A stretch of 8,515 nucleotides of DNA, taken from assembly GCA_021779275.1 (NCBI GenBank), contig JAJYAX010000048.1, forward strand, positions 1 through 8,515, in the 5' to 3' direction. The notes under the pieces are model-generated. The model made no database searches. It was not told the DNA's origin and saw only the letters and a program-made list of their open reading frames with translations. The stretch is from Deltaproteobacteria bacterium. GTDB lineage: Bacteria > Desulfobacterota > Desulfobulbia > Desulfobulbales > Desulfocapsaceae. How positions within the stretch are numbered: position 1 is the stretch's first letter; each line of letters opens with the position of its first letter. Below are positions 1 to 5,701 of this stretch, piece by piece. The translations under genes and the position numbers were made by a program.

Positions 1-244
1 CCAGGCGGACGCCGTTCTCGACGGTCCGCTGGGGGCGGAGATCCTGAAGGATCTGGAAGGCTCGGGCTTTAAGGGCCTCTGCTTTTCCGAAAACGGCTTT
101 CGCAACCTGACCAACAGCCGCCATCCGGTCAAGGGTCCGGCCGATATCAAAGGACTGAAGATCAGGGTTATGTCCTCGGCCATGCACAAGGCCATCTGGC
201 AAGACCTGTGCGCCAACCCCACACCGTTGTTATGTGCAATTTAA
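1..244 (+). pseudogene. TRAP transporter substrate-binding protein (DctP family), internal fragment truncated at its 3' end
   Basis: The frame is open from base 2 to a TAA at 242-244. The translation carries the DctP-family core: GFRNLTN, then [12 protein letters not shown], then a W-x-x-L segment ending in ANPTP. In intact proteins of about 330 residues this block lies near the middle and runs on into the ligand-binding second lobe. Here the family resemblance stops after ANPTP (about base 226). Five unrelated codons (LLCAI) and a stop follow, and base composition becomes AT-rich. The 5' part lies outside the window. A DctP protein binds an organic acid or similar solute in the periplasm and delivers it to the DctQM membrane subunits. 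Without its second half this copy cannot bind solute. The matching DctM C-terminus is found at 2039-2236, so the loss is best explained by an insertion/deletion. The family call is firm; the substrate is unknown. Confidence 0.85.
227..234 (+). repeat. Left inverted repeat of the MFS cassette
   Basis: TTGTTATG sits exactly where DctP homology ends. Its perfect reverse complement CATAACAA lies at 1727-1734, just past the MFS gene. The match does not extend beyond 8 bases, apart from scattered identities. It may be a decayed transposon end; a chance match is possible. Confidence 0.35.
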
Positions 245-293
245 CTACCATTAATAACGTGAACGATGCCATTTGGGATAGACGCGATCAAAG

Positions 294-305
294 TGACAAT
301 TGTCA
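294..305. promoter_or_regulatory. 12-bp perfect palindrome upstream of the MFS gene, candidate operator
   Basis: TGACAATTGTCA is self-complementary. It continues imperfectly on both sides (AA-G to the left, T-TT to the right) and lies about 100 bases before the MFS start, in an otherwise gene-free stretch (245-405). Such a site would suit a dimeric repressor or activator of the transporter gene. A run of T follows directly, but a stem with an AATT loop would be only 4 bp, so a terminator is less likely. No regulator gene is present in the window. Confidence 0.35.
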
Positions 306-405
306 TTTTTTGCTCATTGAGTAGTCCATCAATGGCTACCACTATTGGTTTCAGTTTTTTCACTTCAACTACCTGCTCAACCATAAGATTCTTCAAGGTT
401 GGTTT

Positions 406-1701
406 ATGAATGATGACATCCAGTCCAAAGAAACAGCCCTAGAAAAGGGAGCTTATGCGAAAATCACCTGGCACCTTATCCCCTTTCTTTTTCTGTGCTA
501 CATAATTGCATACCTCGATAGGGTAAATATTGGCTTTGCAAAACTGCAGATGCTCTCTGATCTTAAATTTAGCGAAACAGCATACGGCTTTGGCGCAGGT
601 ATATTTTTTATAGGCTATATCTTGTTCGAAGTGCCGAGCAATGTGATTATGTATAAAGTCGGGGCTCGACTCTGGATTGCGCGAATCATGATTTGCTGGG
701 GAATAGTTTCTGGACTGACAATGTTCGTAACAACTGAATGGGCGTTTTATACCGCGCGTTTCCTGCTTGGTGTTGCCGAGGCGGGTTTTTTCCCCGGCAT
801 CATTCTCTACTTGACCTACTGGTACCCATCCGAAAGGCGGGGGAAGATTACAACGATGTTCATGGTTGCTGTGCCTGTATCAGGGGTCATCGGTGGTCCT
901 TTATCTGGATGGATACTTCAAAACATGGCAGGCATAATGGGATACACCGCTTGGCAGTGGTTGTTCCTCATTGAGGCAATCCCGGCAATACTGATTGGCA
1001 TATTGGTTTTAGCATACCTCAAAGACGGTATAAATGAAGCAGATTGGCTTACAGATAATGAAAAAACCGTGATACAGAAACGAATCCAAGCTGACAACAA
1101 ATACAAGATGGACCATACATTAGGACAAGTGCTATCGAGCACACGTCTCTGGTTGCTTGGGTTTATTTATTTCTGTTACGTGATGGGGCTATACGGTGTT
1201 GGATTTTGGCTGCCAACAATCATTAAAGCAACGGGGGTAGCCGGGGTGCTTAATATCGGTCTACTTTCGGCTATTCCCTCCGCAGTTGCCATAGTAGGCA
1301 TGATCTTTGTTAGTGGTAGTTCTGACAAGCACAGAGAAAGACGATGGCATGTCGCCATTCCAGCAATCATGGGTGCTATCGGACTGATCTTCAGCGTTGT
1401 ATTTTCAAGCAATACGTTGCTGGCTATGATTACGCTGAGCTTGGCCACCTTTGGTATCGTGACAACATTTCCATTATTCTGGAGTTTGCCAACTGCTTAT
1501 CTGCGCGGTACAGCAGCAGCAGCAGGAATTGCACTCATTAATTCTTTGGGTAATCTTTCAGGATTCGTTAGCCCCTATCTAATTGGTATGATAAAGGACG
1601 CCACAAATAGTACCAATGCTGGTATGTATATGCTTGCTGGATTTCTGGTCGTTGGTGCGTTATTGACGTTGACCTTTCCGTCTAAGCTGGTAAATCGTTA
1701 A
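406..1701 (+). CDS. MFS transporter, anion:cation symporter (ACS) type
   Basis: This 431-residue inner-membrane protein of about 12 hydrophobic segments probably imports an organic anion with a cation. Family marks near the N-terminus are IPFLFLCYIIAYLDRVNIGFAK (residues ~25-46), then EVPSNVIMYKVGARLWIAR in the loop between helices 2 and 3, which is the degenerate motif A of the tartrate / phthalate / 4-hydroxyphenylacetate permease group. A hydrophilic central loop lies near residues 205-235. The length is normal for the family and the frame is intact. The start is ATG 406, preceded by a modest AAGG at 395-398. The gene is clearly AT-richer than its neighbours: bases 601-660 hold only 19 G/C of 60, against 41 of 60 at 3421-3480 in the cytochrome gene. 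With the broken TRAP genes and transposase remnants around it, this suggests horizontal transfer. The substrate cannot be read from the sequence. Confidence 0.88.
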   Translation: MNDDIQSKETALEKGAYAKITWHLIPFLFLCYIIAYLDRVNIGFAKLQMLSDLKFSETAYGFGAGIFFIGYILFEVPSNVIMYKVGARLWIARIMICWGIVSGLTMFVTTEWAFYTARFLLGVAEAGFFPGIILYLTYWYPSERRGKITTMFMVAVPVSGVIGGPLSGWILQNMAGIMGYTAWQWLFLIEAIPAILIGILVLAYLKDGINEADWLTDNEKTVIQKRIQADNKYKMDHTLGQVLSSTRLWLLGFIYFCYVMGLYGVGFWLPTIIKATGVAGVLNIGLLSAIPSAVAIVGMIFVSGSSDKHRERRWHVAIPAIMGAIGLIFSVVFSSNTLLAMITLSLATFGIVTTFPLFWSLPTAYLRGTAAAAGIALINSLGNLSGFVSPYLIGMIKDATNSTNAGMYMLAGFLVVGALLTLTFPSKLVNR

Positions 1702-1726
1702 ATTTGAGAAGTCCTCTTGCTGGGAG

Positions 1727-1734
1727 CATAACAA
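1727..1734 (-). repeat. Right inverted repeat of the MFS cassette
   Basis: CATAACAA is the perfect reverse complement of 227-234. It lies 25 bases after the MFS stop and just before the point (about 1741) where the transposase-like reading frame on the minus strand breaks off. The two repeats therefore enclose the MFS gene and little else (about 1.5 kb). Confidence 0.35.
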
Positions 1735-1737
1735 AGC

Positions 1738-1854
1738 TCAACTAAAGCCATCTGGCCAACGAAGTTTTTTCAAATAATCAATACAATCCTGTTCTGTTGG
1801 AGACCACTCATCGAACTCTCGCAATGTTTCCGGGTAGTCAATCCCGGCAGTCAA
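1738..1854 (-). pseudogene. IS1595-type transposase, N-terminal remnant
   Basis: Read on the minus strand this frame gives GIDYPETLREFDEW, then an acidic helix with CIDYLKKL, then RWPDGF, ending at a stop (1740-1738). That order, a YP-x-T-x-x-EFD-x-W start followed by a short helix and RWPDGF, is typical of the first ~40 residues of IS1595-family transposases. The family then normally continues with a CPxC zinc ribbon and a DDE-type ISXO2-like catalytic domain. Here the frame breaks right after RWPDGF, exactly before the inverted repeat at 1727-1734, and no catalytic domain is seen anywhere in the window. The element is therefore dead. No ATG is available; TTG 1854 is the nearest possible start, and a 13-bp duplication disrupts this point. 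The family assignment is by motif recognition only. Confidence 0.6.
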
Positions 1855-1861
1855 TCCCGGC
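1836..1861. repeat. 13-bp perfect tandem duplication
   Basis: The unit AGTCAATCCCGGC occurs twice in direct succession (1836-1848 and 1849-1861). It lies at the 5' end of the transposase remnant. Because 13 is not a multiple of 3, the duplication shifts any frame read through it. It may be replication slippage during decay of the remnant. Confidence 0.85.
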
Positions 1862-1878
1862 TTGGATGGGAACCAAAA

Positions 1879-2037
1879 TTATTCATACCCCATCATAGCA
1901 TTAGGCCAGTGAAATGGATAGCCCCTTTCACCAATAACAGCTTTGGAACGAAGGATCTTACCTATGTAGTTTCGATGCCATCCTACAAGCTTGTTGCCAC
2001 GAGGGCTTTGAGGTTTCCAGGAATCTGATTGGTTAAG
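1879..2037 (-). pseudogene. Possible serine recombinase (recombinase domain) remnant
   Basis: The minus-strand translation includes GWHRNYIGKILRSKAVIGE. This resembles the conserved W-x-x-x-x-I-x-x-IL-x-x-x-A-V-(I/L)-GE signature in the 'Recombinase' domain of large serine site-specific recombinases, which follows the catalytic resolvase domain. The segment upstream (KPQSPRGNKLV) fits the linker before that signature. After GE the expected FQP continuation is missing and the frame stops at 1881-1879. Upstream, the frame runs straight into the antisense of the DctM remnant at about 2037, so the N-terminal catalytic domain is absent. It is a fragment of some 50 codons without function. It adds to the picture of a graveyard of mobile elements between 1735 and 2038. 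The call rests on one motif. Confidence 0.45.
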
Positions 2038-2038
2038 C

Positions 2039-2236
2039 ATGCTGACCCCGCCTTTGGGCATCTGCCTGATCGTATCATCCTCCATCTCCCATGATCGCCT
2101 GACCTCCATTTGCAGGCAGATCGTGCCCTTCCTGCTGGTGCTGCTGGTCGACCTGGCCATTATCACCTTCTGCCCGCCGCTGACTTATGCTCCTGGCGGG
2201 ATTAATTCATTATCAAGGCCCTGCCGGCCCTCCTGA
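2039..2236 (+). pseudogene. TRAP transporter large permease (DctM family), C-terminal remnant
   Basis: The translation MLTPPLGICLIVSSSI, followed by a basic stretch and a long hydrophobic helix ending in IITFCPPLT, matches the last part of DctM-type permeases. There the TPP-(V/L)-G-(L/I) motif precedes the final transmembrane helix and a PPL tail. DctM normally has about 430 residues; only ~65 codons survive, ending at a TGA (2234-2236). No ribosome binding site precedes the ATG, which merely happens to be the first in-frame Met after the junction (about 2037-2040). It lies in the same direction as the DctP fragment, as in a dctPQM operon, with dctQ and most of dctM missing. An independently expressed small membrane protein is unlikely. 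Confidence 0.75.
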
Positions 2237-2237
2237 G

Positions 2238-2282
2238 AAGGGGATATTTCCCTTGACCTTCCATGAGGATTAGAGGTAAAAG
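2238..2282 (+). promoter_or_regulatory. Candidate sigma-70 promoter with overlapping dyad, ahead of the cytochrome pair
   Basis: TTGACC (2253-2258) is followed after 18 bases by TAAAAG (2277-2282), four of six matches to a -10 box. The same TTGACC with an 18-base spacer recurs before livK. A small dyad, AAGGG (2238-2242) and CCCTT (2250-2254), overlaps the -35. It could be an operator or the worn terminator of the old TRAP operon. The leader to the ATG at 2349 would be about 60 bases. Confidence 0.4.
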
Positions 2283-2348
2283 CATCTTACGTACAACTTT
2301 TACTGTTTGTGTTCCTCCTCTCTACTCCATCGACCTCCAGGGAGATCC

Positions 2349-2858
2349 ATGAAGAAGATTCTTTTTTTGATTTTCTGCGGGATTATCATTGGCCTCATCG
2401 TATCCTTGATGGCTGCAGAAATGATCGAACGAACATCAGGCGTCACCTTCTGTTCCTCCTGTCATTCCATGAAGGGCGTCTCGCTCTCCTATGCGGATGA
2501 TATCCATGGGGGAATGAACCCCCTGGGATTCAAGGCGAAATGCGTGGACTGCCACCTCCCCCATGACAGTATTTTTCATTATCTGACGGCCAAGGCCTAT
2601 ACGGGGGCCAAGGACGTCCTGGGCGAGATGTTCTGGGCAAAGTCCTTTGACTGGCTTGCCAATCTGAAACACAAGGAGGAGTTCGTGTACACCTCCGGCT
2701 GTCTGAAATGTCATGACCTCGGCGCCATCCACTACGACATCCCCAAGGCCTTTCCGGCACACAAGGATTTCCTCTCGGGAAAGGTCACATCCTGTCTGCA
2801 GTGTCATGAGAATGTGGGGCACAAAAATATTAAAGATTTTCTCGTCAAACAACATTGA
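2349..2858 (+). CDS. NapC/NrfH-type membrane-anchored tetraheme cytochrome c
   Basis: This 169-residue protein has one N-terminal membrane helix (residues ~4-22) followed by a periplasmic domain with four CxxCH heme sites: C35, C65, C118 and C149. The first is CSSCHSM. The CxxCHxM arrangement is that of NrfH, where Met (here M41) ligates heme 1 near the quinol site. Proteins of this family oxidise menaquinol and hand electrons to a periplasmic partner. The partner here is very probably the octaheme cytochrome starting 11 bases downstream; a tetraheme NrfH relative next to an HAO-like protein is known from Campylobacterota (CycX with HaoA). ATG 2349 is chosen because AGGGAG (2339-2344) stands just before it and the membrane anchor begins directly. 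A TTG at 2307 would add 14 implausible residues. NrfH proper would be paired with pentaheme NrfA, which is absent from the window. Confidence 0.88.
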   Translation: MKKILFLIFCGIIIGLIVSLMAAEMIERTSGVTFCSSCHSMKGVSLSYADDIHGGMNPLGFKAKCVDCHLPHDSIFHYLTAKAYTGAKDVLGEMFWAKSFDWLANLKHKEEFVYTSGCLKCHDLGAIHYDIPKAFPAHKDFLSGKVTSCLQCHENVGHKNIKDFLVKQH

Positions 2859-2869
2859 AGGGAGGAAGA

Positions 2870-4183
2870 ATGATACGATTACTCTTAGCGGTGGTTTTTA
2901 TGATCGGGCTTGTTCCATCAGCCTGGGCCTCGGACAGTAACTTGAAAACACTGAAGGTTGACTTCGGATTATCCGCCGAAGGGAAAAAATGCATAGAGTG
3001 CCATGCCCAGAAGCAGCCGGGCATTGTCGCCGACTGGAAGGACAGCCGACATGGCCACGTGGGCGTTTCCTGTATCGACTGTCATGGCGTCGACAAAGAC
3101 TCTCCGATGGCCTCCCAGAGCTGTCCCGGCGTCAAGGGCACCGATACCTATGTAACCGTCCTGGTCACGCCGAAGACCTGCGGCAGATGTCATGCGACCC
3201 AGGTCGATCAGTTCGACCACAGCGGCCACTACCGCGCCCGCCTCCAGTATAAGGGGCCTGATGGAAGAAATTTCAAAGGCATGGCCGCCCTGATTGAAAA
3301 ACATGAGGGCCAGGGCCTGGAGAAATTCAAGAATGCCTCCGAAATGTCCGGCTGCATGCAATGTCATGGTTCGGTCGTCACCCTCGATGCGGACAAACGT
3401 CCGGCCAAAGAAGGATGGCCTGCCGCCGGTATCGGGACGGTCTGGCCGGACGGATCGGTGGGCAACTGCGTTGTCTGCCATACCCGGCACCGGTTCAACA
3501 TCGCCGAGGCGAGAAAACCCGCTGCCTGCGCCTCCTGCCATCTCGGACCGGATCATCCGGATATCGAGATCTATAACAACAGCAAGCATGGCCATATCTT
3601 CAACGCCGAAGGCAGCACCTGGAATTTCAGCAGCGCGCCGGACGCCTGGGAGCCGGGCGATTACCGGGCTCCGACCTGCGCCGTCTGTCATATGAGCGGC
3701 ATCGGAGAGCTGAAGACCACGCATAATATCTCCGAGAGACTCAAGTGGAACCTCTGGTTGCCGGAATCGCAGGTCCGGAACTCCCCGGATCCGCTGAGTC
3801 CCCTTACCGGTGAAGGGATTGAGGGCAGGAAAAAGATGGAGTCCGTCTGCAGTAACTGCCACAGCCCGCTCCATACGAAAAACTTCTTCGAACAGGTTGA
3901 TAACAACATTGAGCTCTATAACGAAGGCTATTGGCAACCGGCCCTGGCCATGAGCAAGGAGCTTGCCGAAAAGAAGCTTCTAAAAGAAAATCCCTGGGAT
4001 GACGAGTTCCAGAAGACCCTCTATTACCTCTGGCATCATGAGGGCAGACGGATGCGGCAGGGAGCCGCCATGGGCGGCCCGGATTACGCCCATTGGCATG
4101 GTGTCTTTGAACTCCAGCAGGATCTCTATAAACTGAAGGATATTTACAATAAGCGTATAAAATCCGGCAAAATCGAAGAGTAA
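2870..4183 (+). CDS. Octaheme cytochrome c, hydroxylamine oxidoreductase (HAO)-like
   Basis: This 437-residue protein has a Sec signal peptide (cleavage probably after AWA, residue ~20) and eight CxxCH sites at C41, C68, C104, C162, C200, C220, C270 and C327. Additional histidines between them can serve as distal ligands. After the hemes come a helical segment and the motif GPDYAHWHG (~403-411). The number and spacing of hemes and the C-terminal helices fit the HAO-like octaheme family. In ammonia oxidisers HAO oxidises hydroxylamine. In anaerobes with a quinol-linked NapC/NrfH partner, related enzymes are thought to reduce nitrite or hydroxylamine to ammonium, which is the more likely role here. 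At 437 residues it is shorter than nitrifier HAO (roughly 550-570). Tyr406 may correspond to the tyrosine that crosslinks the P460 heme, but this needs an alignment. ATG 2870 follows GGAGG (2861-2865). The family is firm; the reaction is inferred. Confidence 0.85.
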   Translation: MIRLLLAVVFMIGLVPSAWASDSNLKTLKVDFGLSAEGKKCIECHAQKQPGIVADWKDSRHGHVGVSCIDCHGVDKDSPMASQSCPGVKGTDTYVTVLVTPKTCGRCHATQVDQFDHSGHYRARLQYKGPDGRNFKGMAALIEKHEGQGLEKFKNASEMSGCMQCHGSVVTLDADKRPAKEGWPAAGIGTVWPDGSVGNCVVCHTRHRFNIAEARKPAACASCHLGPDHPDIEIYNNSKHGHIFNAEGSTWNFSSAPDAWEPGDYRAPTCAVCHMSGIGELKTTHNISERLKWNLWLPESQVRNSPDPLSPLTGEGIEGRKKMESVCSNCHSPLHTKNFFEQVDNNIELYNEGYWQPALAMSKELAEKKLLKENPWDDEFQKTLYYLWHHEGRRMRQGAAMGGPDYAHWHGVFELQQDLYKLKDIYNKRIKSGKIEE

Positions 4184-4250
4184 CCGGCTCCTCGGGGGCG
4201 TACGTCGTACGCCCCCGGGACTGCCGGCAGGCTCTCTGCATTTTTCTTTT
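4184..4250 (+). terminator. Strong hairpin after the cytochrome operon, probable terminator
   Basis: Directly after the stop there is an 11-bp perfect stem, CGGGGGCGTAC (4193-4203) and GTACGCCCCCG (4207-4217), with a 3-base loop. An outer CCGGC/GCCGG pair (4184-4188, 4223-4227) can extend it. The T-rich run (TTTTTCTTTT, 4241-4250) comes only 13 bases after the outer stem, with a weak GCAG/CTGC hairpin (4227-4239) just before it. It may stop transcription or protect the mRNA 3' end. Confidence 0.65.
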
Positions 4251-4325
4251 CAGATACAACATCCCTCGGCCCTCCACCTTTTTTCCCAGCAGTGAATCAA
4301 GATTTACCAGACAGGATTTCTATGC

Positions 4326-4355
4326 TTGACCTTTCCGACACGAATAGGGTAGCAT
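4326..4355 (+). promoter_or_regulatory. Candidate sigma-70 promoter of the liv operon
   Basis: TTGACC (4326-4331), an 18-base spacer, and TAGCAT (4350-4355) give a fair -35/-10 pair. It lies about 90 bases before the livK ATG and after the hairpin of the preceding operon. The leader ends in a near-ideal ribosome binding site, AAGGAGG (4429-4435), 7 bases from the start codon, fitting high expression of a binding protein. No operator or riboswitch was recognised. Confidence 0.5.
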
Positions 4356-4442
4356 CACTCTCCAGGTACATTTCTTATGTGAAGCATTTAAAAATGTCTG
4401 TGTACAAATCGTTAGCCTGATAATTTCCAAGGAGGAAGGAAT

Positions 4443-5633
4443 ATGACTAAACGCTTATTGGTTGTTCTTTCGTTACTACTCACAGCAGGTATGGCTATCG
4501 GCAGTCAGGTTTCCGCTGCCGATAAAGTCATCAAGATCGCCACCCAGTCACCACTCTCCGGGGACCAGTCAGCCGTTGGTGTTGACATCAAGCGCGGCGC
4601 CGAGCTGGCTCTCGAACAATTGGGCGGACCATTGACCAAGATGGGATTCAAGCTTGAGCTGGCCCCCTTCGACGACCAGGCCAACCCCGACACCGGTGTG
4701 GCCAACGCCAAGCGTATAGTCTCCGACCCGGCGATCCTGGCCGTAGTCGGACATTTTAATTCCGGTGTTCAGATCCCGTCCTCCGAGGTTTATCATACCT
4801 CCGGCCTGGTCAATGTCTCGCCCGCCAACACCAACCCCAAGGTCACCACCCGCGGCTATCTGGAAGTCGACCGTATCGTCGGTCGCGACGACGTTCAGGG
4901 TGTGGTCGGAGCCGATTTTGCCGCCGCCCATAAGGTCAAAAGCGTCTTCGTCGTCCATGACAAGACCGCCTACGGCCAGGGTATTGCCGAATTCTTCAAA
5001 CAAAGGGCCCAGGAAAAAGGCATGAAGGTTCTTGGCTTTGAAGGCACCGAGGAAAAGGCCAACTTCGACTCGCTGCTCTCCCCGATCCTTGCCGGCAATC
5101 CCGATCTGGTGTACTTCGGCGGCATGTATCCCCAGGCCTCAGTCCTGTTCAAACAGGCTCGGGAGAGAGGCTATCTGGGCATGTTCCTGAGCGACGACGG
5201 CTATGACTCCGCCGATGCGGTCAAGATCGGCGGCCAGAGCCTGCTGGAAGGTACCGGCACCTTCTACTCCACCGTCTCCGGTCCGGCCGCCGTTTACCCC
5301 GGGACCAAAAAATTCATCGAGGATTTCAAGGCCAAATTCAATGCCGCCCCGCAGCCTTTTGCAGCGCAGGGCTATGATTCCATGGGCATCAGCCTGAAAG
5401 CGATCGAGGATGCCGCCAAGGCCAACCATAACAAAATTCCGACCCGCGAGGCTGTCGCCAAGGCCGTTCGCGCTTTAAATGATTACCACGGCATCACCGG
5501 AAATTTCACCTTCAACGGCATCGGCGATCCCACAATCGCCAAATATTTTGTCATGAAAGTCAACTCTGCCGATCCCGCAAAATGGAATGATAATCCGGTC
5601 GTTCAGACCCTCGATATCGCTCCGCCGAAATAA
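4443..5633 (+). CDS. livK: ABC transporter substrate-binding protein, branched-chain amino acid type (LivK/LivJ family)
   Basis: This periplasmic type I binding protein of 396 residues has a Sec signal peptide (MTKRLL, hydrophobic core, cleavage probably after QVSA, residue 25). The mature protein starts with the family's KIATQSPLSGDQSAVG (~31-46), continues with a first lobe holding VVGHFNSG (~101-108) and SPANT, and then YGQG with a second lobe. It captures a solute and delivers it to the LivHM channel. The family also binds amides, urea, aromatic acids and other ligands, so leucine, isoleucine or valine are only the default guess. No cysteine is present. It heads the operon livK-livH-livM-livG and has the strongest ribosome binding site. 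A terminator separates it from livH. LivJ and LivK cannot be told apart here. Confidence 0.9.
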   Translation: MTKRLLVVLSLLLTAGMAIGSQVSAADKVIKIATQSPLSGDQSAVGVDIKRGAELALEQLGGPLTKMGFKLELAPFDDQANPDTGVANAKRIVSDPAILAVVGHFNSGVQIPSSEVYHTSGLVNVSPANTNPKVTTRGYLEVDRIVGRDDVQGVVGADFAAAHKVKSVFVVHDKTAYGQGIAEFFKQRAQEKGMKVLGFEGTEEKANFDSLLSPILAGNPDLVYFGGMYPQASVLFKQARERGYLGMFLSDDGYDSADAVKIGGQSLLEGTGTFYSTVSGPAAVYPGTKKFIEDFKAKFNAAPQPFAAQGYDSMGISLKAIEDAAKANHNKIPTREAVAKAVRALNDYHGITGNFTFNGIGDPTIAKYFVMKVNSADPAKWNDNPVVQTLDIAPPK

Positions 5634-5651
5634 TACTCTCCCTGCTCATCC

Positions 5652-5688
5652 CTCCCGGACTTCTCATGGAAGTCCGGGAGATTTTTTT
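5652..5688 (+). terminator. Rho-independent terminator/attenuator between livK and livH
   Basis: CTCCCGGACTTC (5652-5663) pairs perfectly with GAAGTCCGGGAG (5669-5680) across a 5-base loop, and A plus seven T (5682-5688) follow. It begins 19 bases after the livK stop and ends 13 bases before the livH start. Since no separate livH promoter is apparent, it probably lets some transcripts through, giving excess binding protein over permease. It also shows that the in-frame ATG at 5666, inside the hairpin, is not the livH start. Confidence 0.9.
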
Positions 5689-5701
5689 ATCGGGTCCGCC
5701 T

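Noticed and set aside
241..384. 47-codon minus-strand ORF upstream of the MFS gene (starts MVEQVVEVKK)
   Set aside because: No recognised family and no clear ribosome binding site, and it contains the palindrome; most likely chance.
1702..2038. A possible intact transposon or resolvase gene between the MFS gene and the DctM remnant
   Set aside because: Only two short motif-bearing fragments remain, with stops and junctions on both sides; no catalytic domain is encoded.
2307..2348. TTG start giving a longer NrfH-like protein
   Set aside because: ATG 2349 has a proper AGGGAG site and opens directly into the membrane anchor; the extra 14 residues do not look like a real N-terminus.
2969..3937. 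322-codon open frame on the minus strand opposite the octaheme cytochrome
   Set aside because: It is the antisense shadow of a GC-rich, strongly conserved multiheme gene, with no recognisable motif of its own.
4366..4405. Possible leader structure before livK (GTACA/TGTAC and ACATTT/AAATGT pairs)
   Set aside because: The pairings are short, compete with each other and match no riboswitch or leader I know.
5666..5701. ATG 5666 as livH start
   Set aside because: It lies in the loop and stem of the livK-livH terminator; ATG 5702 gives a plausible N-terminus.
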